Shown one piece after another: positions 1 through 8,994 of a stretch of DNA of 64,000 bases. The notes under the pieces are model-generated. The model was not told the origin of the DNA, ran no database searches, and worked only from the letters and a program-made list of their open reading frames with translations. Source of the DNA: AP-15 sp963797115 (GTDB lineage Bacteria > Pseudomonadota > Alphaproteobacteria > ATCC43930 > CGMCC-115725); assembly GCA_963797115.1 (NCBI GenBank), contig CAWCOH010000004.1:1-64000 (forward strand), written 5' to 3'. Positions within the stretch are counted from its first letter, which is position 1. The number at the start of each line of letters is the position of its first letter. The position numbers and the translations under genes are program-made.

Positions 1-809
1 TCGACACGATCCCGCATCAGGAACTGATGCGGTCGGTGGCGGTGCGCATTGTCGACCGGCATGTGCTGCGGCTGATCAAGCTGTGGCTCAAAGCGCCGGT
101 TGAGGAGCGCGATGACGACGGGACGCGGCGCATGACGGGGGGTAAGAACAGCAAGCAGGGAACGCCGCAAGGCGGCGTGATCAGCCCACTGCTCGCCAAC
201 CTGTACATGAACCGCTTCCTCAAGCATTGGCGTGGCACCGGGAGAGGGGAGATCTACCGAGCACACGTCGTCTCCTATGCCGACGACTTCGTCATCCTCA
301 GCCGCGGGCACGCAGCCGGGGCGCTGGCGTGGACGGGCCGGGTGATGGCCAAGCTCGGGCTCGTCCTCAACGAGACGAAGACCACGATCCGGGATGCCCG
401 GCGCGAACGCTTCGACTTTCTTGGCTACAGCTTTGGCCCGCACCATTACCGGAAGGACGGCCATTGGTACTTGGGGGCGAGCCCGTCGGCGAAGAGTGTG
501 CTGCGGCTCAAGGCCAAGGTCAGCGACATCCTGGTCCCCGGCAACATCGGCGCCTGGCCCGACGTGCGTGACCGGCTCAATCGCTTGCTGCGCGGCTGGA
601 GCACGTACTTCGGCTACGGCACCCGGCTGCCGGCGTACCGGGCGGTGGACAACCATGTCTACGACCGCGTCCGACACTTCCTGGTTCGACGACACAAGGT
701 GCCCTCGCACGGCACCCGCCGCTTCCCGCGGGAGGCGGTGTTTGGCGCGCTCGGAGTATTGCACCTCCGGCGCGTCCATTTGGGACCGCCGCCGTGGGCC
801 TCGCAATGA
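1..809 (+). CDS. ltrA: Group II intron reverse transcriptase/maturase, C-terminal part (partial)
   Basis: The reading frame is open from the window edge (codons in frame from base 3, beginning DTIPHQELM) to a stop at 809. Visible parts are the end of the RT palm with GTPQGGVISPLLANLYMN, the catalytic YADDFVIL motif, the RFDFLGYSF segment, and a C-terminal maturase (X/GIIM) region with W-STYFGYG and VYDRVRHFLVRR. No HNH endonuclease domain follows, so this is an endonuclease-lacking bacterial intron protein. The protein would help splice its host RNA and copy it into DNA. The N-terminal part, including the RT0-RT2 region, lies outside the window. An internal ATG at 27 exists but is inside the RT domain and is not a real start. 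Confidence 0.85.
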   Translation, partial: DTIPHQELMRSVAVRIVDRHVLRLIKLWLKAPVEERDDDGTRRMTGGKNSKQGTPQGGVISPLLANLYMNRFLKHWRGTGRGEIYRAHVVSYADDFVILSRGHAAGALAWTGRVMAKLGLVLNETKTTIRDARRERFDFLGYSFGPHHYRKDGHWYLGASPSAKSVLRLKAKVSDILVPGNIGAWPDVRDRLNRLLRGWSTYFGYGTRLPAYRAVDNHVYDRVRHFLVRRHKVPSHGTRRFPREAVFGALGVLHLRRVHLGPPPWASQ

Positions 810-817
810 AGCCCGTC

Positions 818-855
<38 letters not shown>

Positions 856-1076
856 TGAGCGGGGACGGGAAACGGGGCGGCACGCCGCTACCGCGCTCGT
901 CCTCGACTCTACTACCGAGTTGGTTTCCGGCCGGCGGTGACACGCCCGGCAAGTGAGTCCGATAACGAGAGTGGTGGTTGTGGGTTGAAGCGACTGGCTT
1001 CAACTTTTGCGAGTCCTTGTGGGGGCAATGGTCCCTAGGGTGGTTGCGGGATTATTTGGCCCCGCTTTCTGGTTCG

Positions 1077-2484
1077 TCAGGCCGTCGCGGCGGAGTTGAG
1101 CGCGGCGTGGGCGGCGTGATATTCGGCCTGGTAGGGAAAGGCTGTGGGCATGGCGAGCTTGATGCGGCGCACACTGGTGCGCACCAGGCGCCGATCTTCA
1201 AGAGCTTGAGGCGGATGGTGCCGCATGAGGCGCGGGCAAACTGGGTGTGCTTGAGGCCGATGCGGCGCAACGCGCACAGCAGCACATAGGCCATCGAGGC
1301 GAACCACAGCCGCAATTGGTTGGCGCGCATGGTTTTGGCCGAGAGCCTGCCCCTGGCCTGAACAGGGGTGCGGTCGGCATAGAGGTCGAGCTGGCACTCC
1401 TTGATGCGGTTTTCCATCTCGCCGCGGGCGCAGTAGAGCTTCTCGTAGAGGTGGCGGGCCTCGTGAGCCTCGCGTGCCAGCGAAGTGACGACAAAGCGCG
1501 GATTGGCTTCGCCTCCGGTCCATTCCGCCTTGGCCACGACCCGCCGCTCGCGGCTCCAGCTCTTGCGCGTCTGCCAGGTGAAGTCCTTGAAGCGGCGCGC
1601 CGGTTTTTCGGTCTGTCGGCTCTGCTCTTGCCGCCGCGGCGAGTTCCGCCTCGATCGCCCCGATCAGCCGGCTGTTCTTGGCCAAGCCGAACAGGAAATC
1701 GACGCCGTTGTTCTCGCACCACGCCATCAGCGCCTCGCGGGCAAAGCCCGAATCGGCACGCAGCAGAATGCGCACCCTGGGCCAGCGCCGACGGATCTGG
1801 GCGACGATCCGCGCCACCTCCTCGATGCTGCCGGCGCTGGCGTCGATGTTGGCCGGGCGCAATTTGCTCGCCAGCAGATGCCGGCCGCAGAACACATAGA
1901 GCGGCAGATAACAGTAATTGTCGTAATAGCCGTGGAAAAAACGCTCCTCCTGATGCCCGTGCAGCGGGTCGTCGGTGGCGTCGAGATCGAGGGTGATCTG
2001 CGGCGGCGCCGCCGAATGGGCGTCGAGAAACAGCGTCGACAAACAGCCCCTCGATCGCCGCCGCGTCATAGCTGATCTTATGGTAGCGGGTCGGCTCCGG
2101 CCGGCTCAATTCCAGCCGGTTGAGCGTCGATTTGCCGGCCAACGGCGCACAATCCGCGCGGCGGGCTTCAAGCTTGCCGCCCAGCACCGCCATGACCGGG
2201 TCGTGGCGCAACTGGTCGTGGTCGATCAGGTCCTCGTAGCCCAACGCAATCCCGAACACCCGCTGACCCACCAAGCGCGGCACCGTGTGTTCGACCAGCT
2301 CGGCCGCACGGTAATCGGTGAAGCAGCCGGCAAAGCGCTCGATCAAGCGGATCTGCCCATCGGTGGCGCCGAGCAACATCACTCCGGCCTCCGAGGTCAT
2401 TGTGCCGCCGTCAAACGCCGCCACTACCCTCCGCCCGTCAACCGGTGCAAAGCCAAACAGATCTGCGCTACACTCTGTCTGCAT
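1077..2484 (-). pseudogene. IS1380-family transposase, multiply frameshifted
   Basis: The minus-strand reading begins at an ATG at 2484 with MQTECSADLFGFAPVDGRRV and continues with FDGGTMTSEAGVMLLGATD, typical of IS1380-type DDE transposases. The frame shifts near 2035 (into ITLDLDATDDPLHGHQEE, carrying a catalytic Asp region, and LLRADSGFAREALMAWCE), again near 1600 (into MAKAEWTGGEANPRFVV) and once more near 1185 before ending in IKLAMPTAFPYQAEYHAAHA. Joined, the pieces give a near full-length transposase, so this is a dead gene rather than a fragment. It lies between two group II intron copies in opposite orientation. I could not fix the inverted repeats or a target duplication with certainty. 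Confidence 0.85.
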
Positions 2485-2622
2485 CGGGACTCCCTCTAGT
2501 CCTGAGATAAACCGTTTGTCCAATTCGATTTTCTCAGATCCAGGGCCCCGGTGCACCTACCCCTTGTAGAGTCGAGGACGAGCGCGGTAGCGGCGTGCCG
2601 CCCCGTTTCCCGTCCCCGCTCA

Positions 2623-2660
<38 letters not shown>

Positions 2661-2668
2661 GACGGGCT

Positions 2669-3995
2669 TCATTGCGAGGCCCACGGCGGCGGTCCCAAAT
2701 GGACGCGCCGGAGGTGCAATACTCCGAGCGCGCCAAACACCGCCTCCCGCGGGAAGCGGCGGGTGCCGTGCGAGGGCACCTTGTGTCGTCGAACCAGGAA
2801 GTGTCGGACGCGGTCGTAGACATGGTTGTCCACCGCCCGGTACGCCGGCAGCCGGGTGCCGTAGCCGAAGTACGTGCTCCAGCCGCGCAGCAAGCGATTG
2901 AGCCGGTCACGCACGTCGGGCCAGGCGCCGATGTTGCCGGGGACCAGGATGTCGCTGACCTTGGCCTTGAGCCGCAGCACACTCTTCGCCGACGGGCTCG
3001 CCCCCAAGTACCAATGGCCGTCCCCGGTAATGGTGCGGGCCAAAGCTGTAGCCAAGAAAGTCGAAGCGTTCGCGCCGGGCATCCCGGATCGTGGTCTTCG
3101 TCTCGTTGAGGACGAGCCCGAGCTTGGCCATCACCCGGCCCGTCCACGCCAGCGCCCCGGCTGCGTGCCCGCGGCTGAGGATGACGAAGTCGTCGGCATA
3201 GGAGACGACGTGTGCTCGGTAGATCTCCCCTCTCCCGGTGCCACGCCAATGCTTGAGGAAGCGGTTCATGTACAGGTTGGCGAGCAGTGGGCTGATCACG
3301 CCGCCTTGCGGCGTTCCCTGCTTGCTGTTCTTACCCCCCGTCATGCGCCGCGTCCCGTCGTCATCGCGCTCCTCAACCGGCGCTTTGAGCCACAGCTTGA
3401 TCAGCCGCAGCACATGCCGGTCGACAATGCGCACCGCCACCGACCGCATCAGTTCCTGATGCGGGATCGTGTCGAAGTACTTCGACAAATCGGCGTCCAC
3501 CACATCGGTGTAGCCTCGGCAGAGCAGGACATGCACCGCCTTGATCGCCTCGGTTCCGCTCCGCCCCGGCCGGTAGCCATGGGCTGCCGGGTCGAGGTCC
3601 GCCTCGAAGATCGGCTCCAGCACCAGCTTGGCGGCGGTCTGCACCACGCGGTCCCGGATTGTTGGGATGCCGAGCGGCCGCTCGCCGCCGCCGGGCTTTG
3701 GGATCATCACCCGCCGCACCGGGGCCGGTCTGTAGGTCTTCGCGACGAGGTCCCTCCTGATCTCGGCGAGCCACTCCTCCAGCCCCATCGCCTCGACCGC
3801 CGCGAACGTCATCCCGTCCACCCCCGGCGCTCCCGCATTGGCGCGCGCCAGCGCATAGGCATGGGCCAGAATATCGTCGCGATGGATCTTGTCGTAGAGC
3901 AGATAGAAGCGGTACGCCGGTTCCGCCTTCGCCTTGCAATACAGCTTCCTCTGAAGGGTCCGGATACTCTCTGGTGTTGTCAGGCTCATCGCCAA
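2669..3995 (-). pseudogene. ltrA: Group II intron reverse transcriptase, frameshifted (copy B)
   Basis: The frame opens with a TTG at 3995 (ATG two codons later at 3989) and reads SLTTPESIRTLQRKLYCKAK, then GAPGVDGMTF, RPLGIPTIRDRVVQ, DADLSKYFDTIPH, GTPQGGVISPLL and YADDFVIL. Near 3025 the other copies have CCGGAAGGACGG while this copy has CCGGGGACGG, a loss of two bases. The frame then shifts and the maturase (X) domain continues only in another frame to a stop at 2669. The unshifted product would be ~441 aa, normal for an RT with no endonuclease domain. As read, the protein has its RT catalytic motifs but loses the maturase region. Confidence 0.85.
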
Positions 3996-4622
3996 TCACC
4001 GATCCTCGTCTCCGTCAGAAGCGCACCCGAAGTCAGGGTCCTTCCCTCCACCGGCATTACCCGGCCTCAGCGGTACCATGACCCTGTCCGACTCCCGCCG
4101 CGGGCCGCCGCCAATTGCGGCGTCGGAGACGCAATCTCCGCCCGCTGCGGGTATCCCCCGATTACCCGGATCACCCTTCCGGCGTGCCGTACCCAACTAC
4201 CCCGGCGGATCGCGACAGGTGCTCGTGTCGGTTGCTTCCCTGTCTCACGCGGCCTTCCCCGTTTCTCAGCCGGGTCGGCATCCGCAACTTCACTTTCGAG
4301 GCCTGCTCAGGCTTCACTCACGTTACGGCCCGTCGGATTGCTCAACCGCCCAAGGCGGCCTTTGTCGCAAGGCTTCAGCCCAGCCGGTTACCCCGCCAAG
4401 CCGCTTGCCAGCTACCAGATCAAACCGACATCTATCTGGGTGGAACCCTCCTCCACTGGTGACCCGCGCCGTCGGGGCGCACTGAGAAATCCGGGTTAGC
4501 TGTGCCACCCTGAGGCCACCTCACTGCGACTCGAGGTGGCGTGGGACGGTCAGTGGGACCCAGGAGAAGCCGAGCTGCAACGGCACCTGACAATTCGAGT
4601 AGCGCAAGCGGGCTAAGGGCCA

Positions 4623-5429
4623 CTAATCGCGCGGGGTCGGCGCAGTGTACTCCGCGGCGCAGAACGTGCCGCCCTGATAACGCTCGGCGATCGGGTCAGC
4701 GTGCTGGCCAGCCTCAGCCGCGAGGACCGCCTTTGCATAGGGTTCGGAATCGTCCTGCGGCCGGTAACCCAGCCGTTCGGCGTTGGAATTATCGTACCAG
4801 GAGCGCCGGTTGCGGGAGACACCGTAGACGATCTCGTAGCGAATGCCGGGGTGTTCGAGCCCAATGCGCACGAGCTGGGTGTAGTCGCGCGGGCTGATCC
4901 AAATCGACAACCGGCGCTTATCGATCGGCTTCTCTCCAAAATTTCCGATGCGCGTGCACAGGAAGCCGATGCCGTGCTTGTCGGCGTAGAGGCCGGCGAG
5001 CGCCTCGGCGAAGGCCTTGCTGACGCCATAGCGGCTGTCCGGCCGCGGCACCACCCGGTGGTCGATCTTCTGGTCGCGCGGGTAAAAACCGACAGCGTGA
5101 TTGCTCGTCGCCACGATGATGCGCTTGACTCGGGACTGCCGCGCCGCCTCGAACAGATTATAGGTGCCGACGATATTCGATTGAAGGATCGGTTCCCATT
5201 CGCCCTCGCCTGAAATGCCGCCCAGGTGGACGATGCCATCGACGCCGTCCACTATGCGCTCGACCGCGGCCATGTCCGAAAGCTCGGCGAGGTCGACCTC
5301 TTCCCCGGTTCGCGCCGGGGCCAGCGGCACACGATCGGAGACCCGCAAAATCCGATAAACGCCCAGCAGACTCTCGCGCAGCGACCGCCCGATGCCGCCG
5401 GCTGCGCCGGTGATAAGTACTCGATCCAC
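4623..5429 (-). CDS. NAD-dependent epimerase/dehydratase family, uronate dehydrogenase-like
   Basis: A 268-aa short-chain/extended dehydrogenase. The N-terminal Rossmann motif is ITGAAGGIGRSLRE and the catalytic pair is YGVSK (Tyr and Lys of YxxxK), with the preceding Ser in ATSNHAVGFYP. The pattern DGIVHLGGIS, RRSWYDNSNAERLGYRPQD and a closing RYQGGTF is characteristic of uronate dehydrogenases (EC 1.1.1.203), which oxidise galacturonate or glucuronate to the lactone with NAD+. The length fits that family (about 265 aa). It is transcribed away from the XrtA locus and ends 140 bp before intron copy B, so the intron did not break it. A related NAD(P)-dependent sugar epimerase is the alternative. 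Confidence 0.75.
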   Translation of the reverse strand: MDRVLITGAAGGIGRSLRESLLGVYRILRVSDRVPLAPARTGEEVDLAELSDMAAVERIVDGVDGIVHLGGISGEGEWEPILQSNIVGTYNLFEAARQSRVKRIIVATSNHAVGFYPRDQKIDHRVVPRPDSRYGVSKAFAEALAGLYADKHGIGFLCTRIGNFGEKPIDKRRLSIWISPRDYTQLVRIGLEHPGIRYEIVYGVSRNRRSWYDNSNAERLGYRPQDDSEPYAKAVLAAEAGQHADPIAERYQGGTFCAAEYTAPTPRD

Positions 5430-5819
5430 TCTGTTCCCCCATCGAATATTGGCGGAAAACCTAGCGAACCTCGATTTACCCTCAACTTGCCCCGCTTAAG
5501 CAAGTTCATCTTCCATCAAAGCCTCGCACTACCCTCTCGCTCCAGCAGTGCCAGCCGACGCCATCCGCCCACCTTCAGGTCCGCGATCAGGGCTTTTGCC
5601 GCGAAAGCAAATAAGCGCCACGCGTGGTAGCATATCGTTAACAATGTGCACCGATAAAACGACAACTACATTGCGCAACGAGGGCCTTTGGTGGTATATC
5701 GCCGGTCTGCATGTCAGTAGCAATCGCGAAACTGGATGATCGAGGTCCGCGGATTTGCACCGACCATTTGCTGACGGTTAATATTCGCCGGGGTTTGGAA
5801 CGCTGAACAGGAGCGCAGA
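5430..5819. other. Intergenic region between divergent genes (390 bp)
   Basis: This is the only space upstream of the XrtA exopolysaccharide operon, so its promoter is expected here. The stretch 5600-5720 is AT-richer than its surroundings and is the best candidate area. I see no convincing sigma-54 element, terminator or small gene. Confidence 0.4.
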
Positions 5820-6434
5820 GTGCATCGCACATTCTTTCGCGCTATTGCAGCGGTCGTGGTCCTCATAGTCACAGGGTGCGGGGGTGCACCGCCGTTACCG
5901 CCGGCGCCGCCGGCGTCGTCACTCCCTTCGGCCGAATACCGCATCGGTCCGGGCGACAGTCTCAACATCTTTGTCTGGCGCAACCCTGAGCTGACGCTGA
6001 CGGTTCCGGTGCGTCCCGACGGGCGGCTCTCGATACCGCTGGTCGAGGACGTTACCGCGATCGGCAAGACGCCGACGGCCCTTGCCCGGGAACTCGAGCA
6101 GCGGCTGTCAAAATACGTCAAGGAGCCGCTCGTAACAGTCATCGCAGAAAGCTTTGTCGGTCCGATCCCCGATCAAATCCGGGTCATCGGTGAAGCCGCA
6201 CAACCGCGTGCACTCCCTTATCGCGCAGACATGACGGTGCTCGATGCGATGATTGCAGTCGGCGGTCTAACCAAATACGCGGCGGGGAACGACAGCGTGA
6301 TCGTCCGTACTGCCCAAGGCGAGCAGAATACCTACTCGGTGCATCTCAACAGCCTGATCAGAGATGGTGACATCGACAGCAACGTAGCTCTCCGTCCGGG
6401 TGACATTTTGATTATTCCGCAACGGTTGTTCTAG
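5820..6434 (+). CDS. XrtA-system exopolysaccharide export lipoprotein (Wza-like)
   Basis: A 204-aa outer-membrane polysaccharide export protein. The N-terminus has a hydrophobic stretch ending in a lipobox-like VTGC, so a lipid-anchored periplasmic/outer-membrane protein is expected. YRIGPGDSLNIFVWRNPEL and VRPDGRLSIPLVEDV match the polysaccharide export (Poly_export) domain, and the C-terminal half (IRVIGEAAQP to LRPGDILIIPQRLF) is a SLBB-like ligand fold. It would form the outer-membrane channel through which the polymer leaves. The start is a GTG at 5820 preceded by an AGGAGCG ribosome-binding stretch. It is the first gene of the XrtA locus, followed by the chain-length determinant, the standard order. 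Confidence 0.88.
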   Translation: MHRTFFRAIAAVVVLIVTGCGGAPPLPPAPPASSLPSAEYRIGPGDSLNIFVWRNPELTLTVPVRPDGRLSIPLVEDVTAIGKTPTALARELEQRLSKYVKEPLVTVIAESFVGPIPDQIRVIGEAAQPRALPYRADMTVLDAMIAVGGLTKYAAGNDSVIVRTAQGEQNTYSVHLNSLIRDGDIDSNVALRPGDILIIPQRLF

Positions 6435-6537
6435 ATGTGCCGCCTCCGCGGCGCCGTATCGTCGTCACAAGGCCGATTGAGCAAGATCAGCATTTCTCGG
6501 AGATCATTATGGTCGAACTATTCGGTCGGAGCGCTTC

Positions 6538-8106
6538 GTGAGGTCGATACAGTCGCAGGCCATGCCGATTGTGCAGGCGATGTGGCGCCACCGATGGCTC
6601 GCCGTCGGTACCGCATGGCTCGTCTGTACCGCGGGTTGGATCGGCGCAGCAATCGTACCCACGAAATACGAGTTGTCGGCACGGGTCTATCTCAATGCCG
6701 ACCCGCTCTTAACCCCGCTGCTGCGTGGGCTGGCGGCAGATACCGACCCAACCCGCCATCTCGACTTCATGCAGCGCACGCTGCTGAGCCGCCCCAATCT
6801 GGAGCAGCTGATTCGGCTGACCGATCTTGACACCGGCGTCCGAACTCCGAGTGAAAAAGAGGCGCTGTTCAAGCAATTGGCCACCGACATCGAGGTCAAG
6901 CCGATTAGCCTCAATCTGTTGACCATCGCCTATCGCGACGGCGATCCACAGCTGGCAAAGAATATCGTTCAGTCATTGCTGACAATTTTCGCCGAAAAAA
7001 TGGCCGGCAGCAGCCGGGCCGAGATGGATAGCGCACAGCGTTTCCTCGAAGGCGAGATCGCCTCGTATCGCGATCAACTGCGCGCGGCCGAGAAACGGCG
7101 CGCCGACCTGGCAGAAAAATATCCGGACATTGTTCAGAATCGGCCCCCGGATACGCCGCAAGGCGATGACAACGGGAATCGGCTCGATCAGGCGCGGGCA
7201 GCCGTGGTCCAACTGAAGCTTGAACTGGCCGATGCCGTCACCAAGCGTGATTCGCTGCAGAAGGAGCTCGCCTCGGTACCGGCCATGCTGACCGTCGATC
7301 ATGGCGTGCAGGTGGTGATCGCCGGACGGCTGGGCCCGCTTGAGGAGCGGCTTCAGGAACTTCACCGCAATCTCGATGGGCTCTTGCTGAAATTCACCGA
7401 GAATCATCCGGATGTCAGAGCCACCCGACAGGCGATTGCTCAGCTCCAATCCGAGGTAGGAAAGTCGGGCGGGGGTTCAGGACGTGCGGTCGGCGGCACC
7501 GGGCAGGTAGCGAACGGCGTTTACGAGCAGGTCAAGGTCCGGCTGGTCGACGCCGAGGCCGCGGTCGCCGCCCTGCAGCGCCGTTTAAACGAGGCCGAGA
7601 ATGAGCAGGCGAAGATCGAGAAGATCGCGCAGTCGGCGCCGGGTATACTGATGCAGGCCCAAGACCTTAACCGCGACTACTCCATCCTCAAGAAGAATTA
7701 CGAGGAACTCGTGAGGCGACGCGAGGCTACTGCGATCGCCAATTCGGCCGATACCAAAACCGAGAAGATCCAATTTCGGATTGTCGACCCGCCGCAGGTG
7801 CCTGTTGTTCCTGCCGCACCGAACCGAGCCCTTCTCGTGTCGCTCGTGCTTCTTTTCGGTATCGGTGCCGGCCTCGCGGTTCCCCTGCTGGTGATGCAGC
7901 TGGACACCTCTTTCGCGACCCTCAGCCAATTGCGCAACCTTGGGATTCCGATCTTGGGAAACGTCTCTCGGCTGTCATTCGGCGCACAGCAGCGGCGCAT
8001 GGCATTTCAACTCGCTGGAGTTACCGCGAGCGCGCTGGTTCTGGTCGCAGTCTATGGTACGCTACTCGTGCTGAGTATCGGCCCTCGCTCGATAGGCATC
8101 TCGTAA
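6538..8106 (+). CDS. XrtA-system polysaccharide chain-length determinant (Wzz/GumC-like)
   Basis: A 522-aa inner-membrane co-polymerase. A membrane segment near residues 20-38 (LAVGTAWLVCTAGWIGAAIV) is followed by the periplasmic Wzz region, long alpha-helical coiled-coil stretches (roughly residues 160-370, rich in Glu, Gln and Arg), and a C-terminal membrane segment near residues 430-450 (LLVSLVLLFGIGAGLAVPLL), with another hydrophobic stretch close to the end. The family sets polymer length in Wzx/Wzy or related export together with a cognate tyrosine kinase, and the kinase gene starts directly after its stop. The start is a GTG at 6538; an ATG at 6562 is the alternative. Confidence 0.88.
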   Translation: MRSIQSQAMPIVQAMWRHRWLAVGTAWLVCTAGWIGAAIVPTKYELSARVYLNADPLLTPLLRGLAADTDPTRHLDFMQRTLLSRPNLEQLIRLTDLDTGVRTPSEKEALFKQLATDIEVKPISLNLLTIAYRDGDPQLAKNIVQSLLTIFAEKMAGSSRAEMDSAQRFLEGEIASYRDQLRAAEKRRADLAEKYPDIVQNRPPDTPQGDDNGNRLDQARAAVVQLKLELADAVTKRDSLQKELASVPAMLTVDHGVQVVIAGRLGPLEERLQELHRNLDGLLLKFTENHPDVRATRQAIAQLQSEVGKSGGGSGRAVGGTGQVANGVYEQVKVRLVDAEAAVAALQRRLNEAENEQAKIEKIAQSAPGILMQAQDLNRDYSILKKNYEELVRRREATAIANSADTKTEKIQFRIVDPPQVPVVPAAPNRALLVSLVLLFGIGAGLAVPLLVMQLDTSFATLSQLRNLGIPILGNVSRLSFGAQQRRMAFQLAGVTASALVLVAVYGTLLVLSIGPRSIGIS

Positions 8107-8994
8107 ATGGCCGAATCGATTGGACTGATCGAGCGGGCGGCCGCCCTTTTGCGCCAGCAGGATTCGCTCGGGCCGGAGGTTTTGCTGCACCCCGTCGCGG
8201 AGGCCGATGCCGGCCCCGCAACGCCAGAGTTGATCCTCGACCGCGGCCGGCTCGCACGTTACGGGATCAGCGTACCCTCCTCGGGAAGGTCGCGAACCGT
8301 CGAGGAATTCCGCTTGGTCAAGCGCAACCTGATGACCCAGCTGTCGCAGGGAGGTTCGCTGGCGGATCAGCGATCGAGCCGGCTGATCATGGTGACAAGC
8401 GCGCGGCCGGGTGAGGGAAAAACATTCATTTCGCTCAATCTGGCGCTCGCCTTCGCCTCAGAAAGAGACGTCAAAGCGCTGCTTGTCGATGTTGATACAC
8501 AGCATTCGACCATGCAGGCCATCCTCGGGGTCCCGGGTGAGCAGGGAATTGTCGACGTGCTCGCGGGAACCTGCGACCTCTCCGACGTGCTTCTGCAGAC
8601 GAACATCGCAAATCTGATGGTACTCCCCTCCGGTCGCGGCGGACCGCATGTGCCGGAGCTGTTTTCGAGCAATCAAATGGCGGCCTTGATGGCCGAAATG
8701 ACGCGGCGGTTTCCCGACCGTTATGTCATCATCGACACCCCGCCCTGTATGGCGAGCAGCGATGCCGCAGCGCTCGCCCCGCTGGTCGGGCAGATCGTGT
8801 TTATCGTCGAGGCTCATCACACCCAGCAGATGGAGATCGAAACCAGCCTCGGCATGCTCAGCGCCTGTCCGCGGATTAGCCTTCTCCTGAACAAGAGCGA
8901 CACGCTGTCGGGCGAGCATTTCGGTTCTTATGAATATTACTACCATTCGCAAGGTCGCGAGACTGATGCGCCGCGCTCGAATAAATCCGAGTAG
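8107..8994 (+). CDS. XrtA-associated tyrosine autokinase (CpsD/CapB family)
   Basis: A 295-aa cytoplasmic BY-kinase. Walker A is in SARPGEGKTFISLNLA, the Walker A' element in ALLVDVDTQ, and Walker B in YVIIDTPP. The C-terminus has a tyrosine cluster (SYEYYYHSQG), the usual autophosphorylation site of these kinases. It would cycle phosphorylation with the chain-length determinant encoded immediately upstream (adjacent stop and start) and so control polymer length. The 3' end overlaps the start of the next gene by about 65 bp, consistent with one operon. The assignment to the XrtA-associated subgroup rests on the neighbourhood. Confidence 0.9.
   Translation: MAESIGLIERAAALLRQQDSLGPEVLLHPVAEADAGPATPELILDRGRLARYGISVPSSGRSRTVEEFRLVKRNLMTQLSQGGSLADQRSSRLIMVTSARPGEGKTFISLNLALAFASERDVKALLVDVDTQHSTMQAILGVPGEQGIVDVLAGTCDLSDVLLQTNIANLMVLPSGRGGPHVPELFSSNQMAALMAEMTRRFPDRYVIIDTPPCMASSDAAALAPLVGQIVFIVEAHHTQQMEIETSLGMLSACPRISLLLNKSDTLSGEHFGSYEYYYHSQGRETDAPRSNKSE

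Noticed and set aside
1034..2544. Terminal inverted repeats of the IS1380 element (CCTAGG near 1034 and CCTGGATCTGAG on the minus strand from 2544)
   Set aside because: The two ends match in only a few positions and no 4-bp duplication was found, so the boundaries were not called.
2874..4499. A 541-aa plus-strand open frame over intron copy B
   Set aside because: It lies antisense to the reverse transcriptase and ribozyme, recurs only because the intron recurs, and has no recognisable domain; it is a GC-rich shadow.
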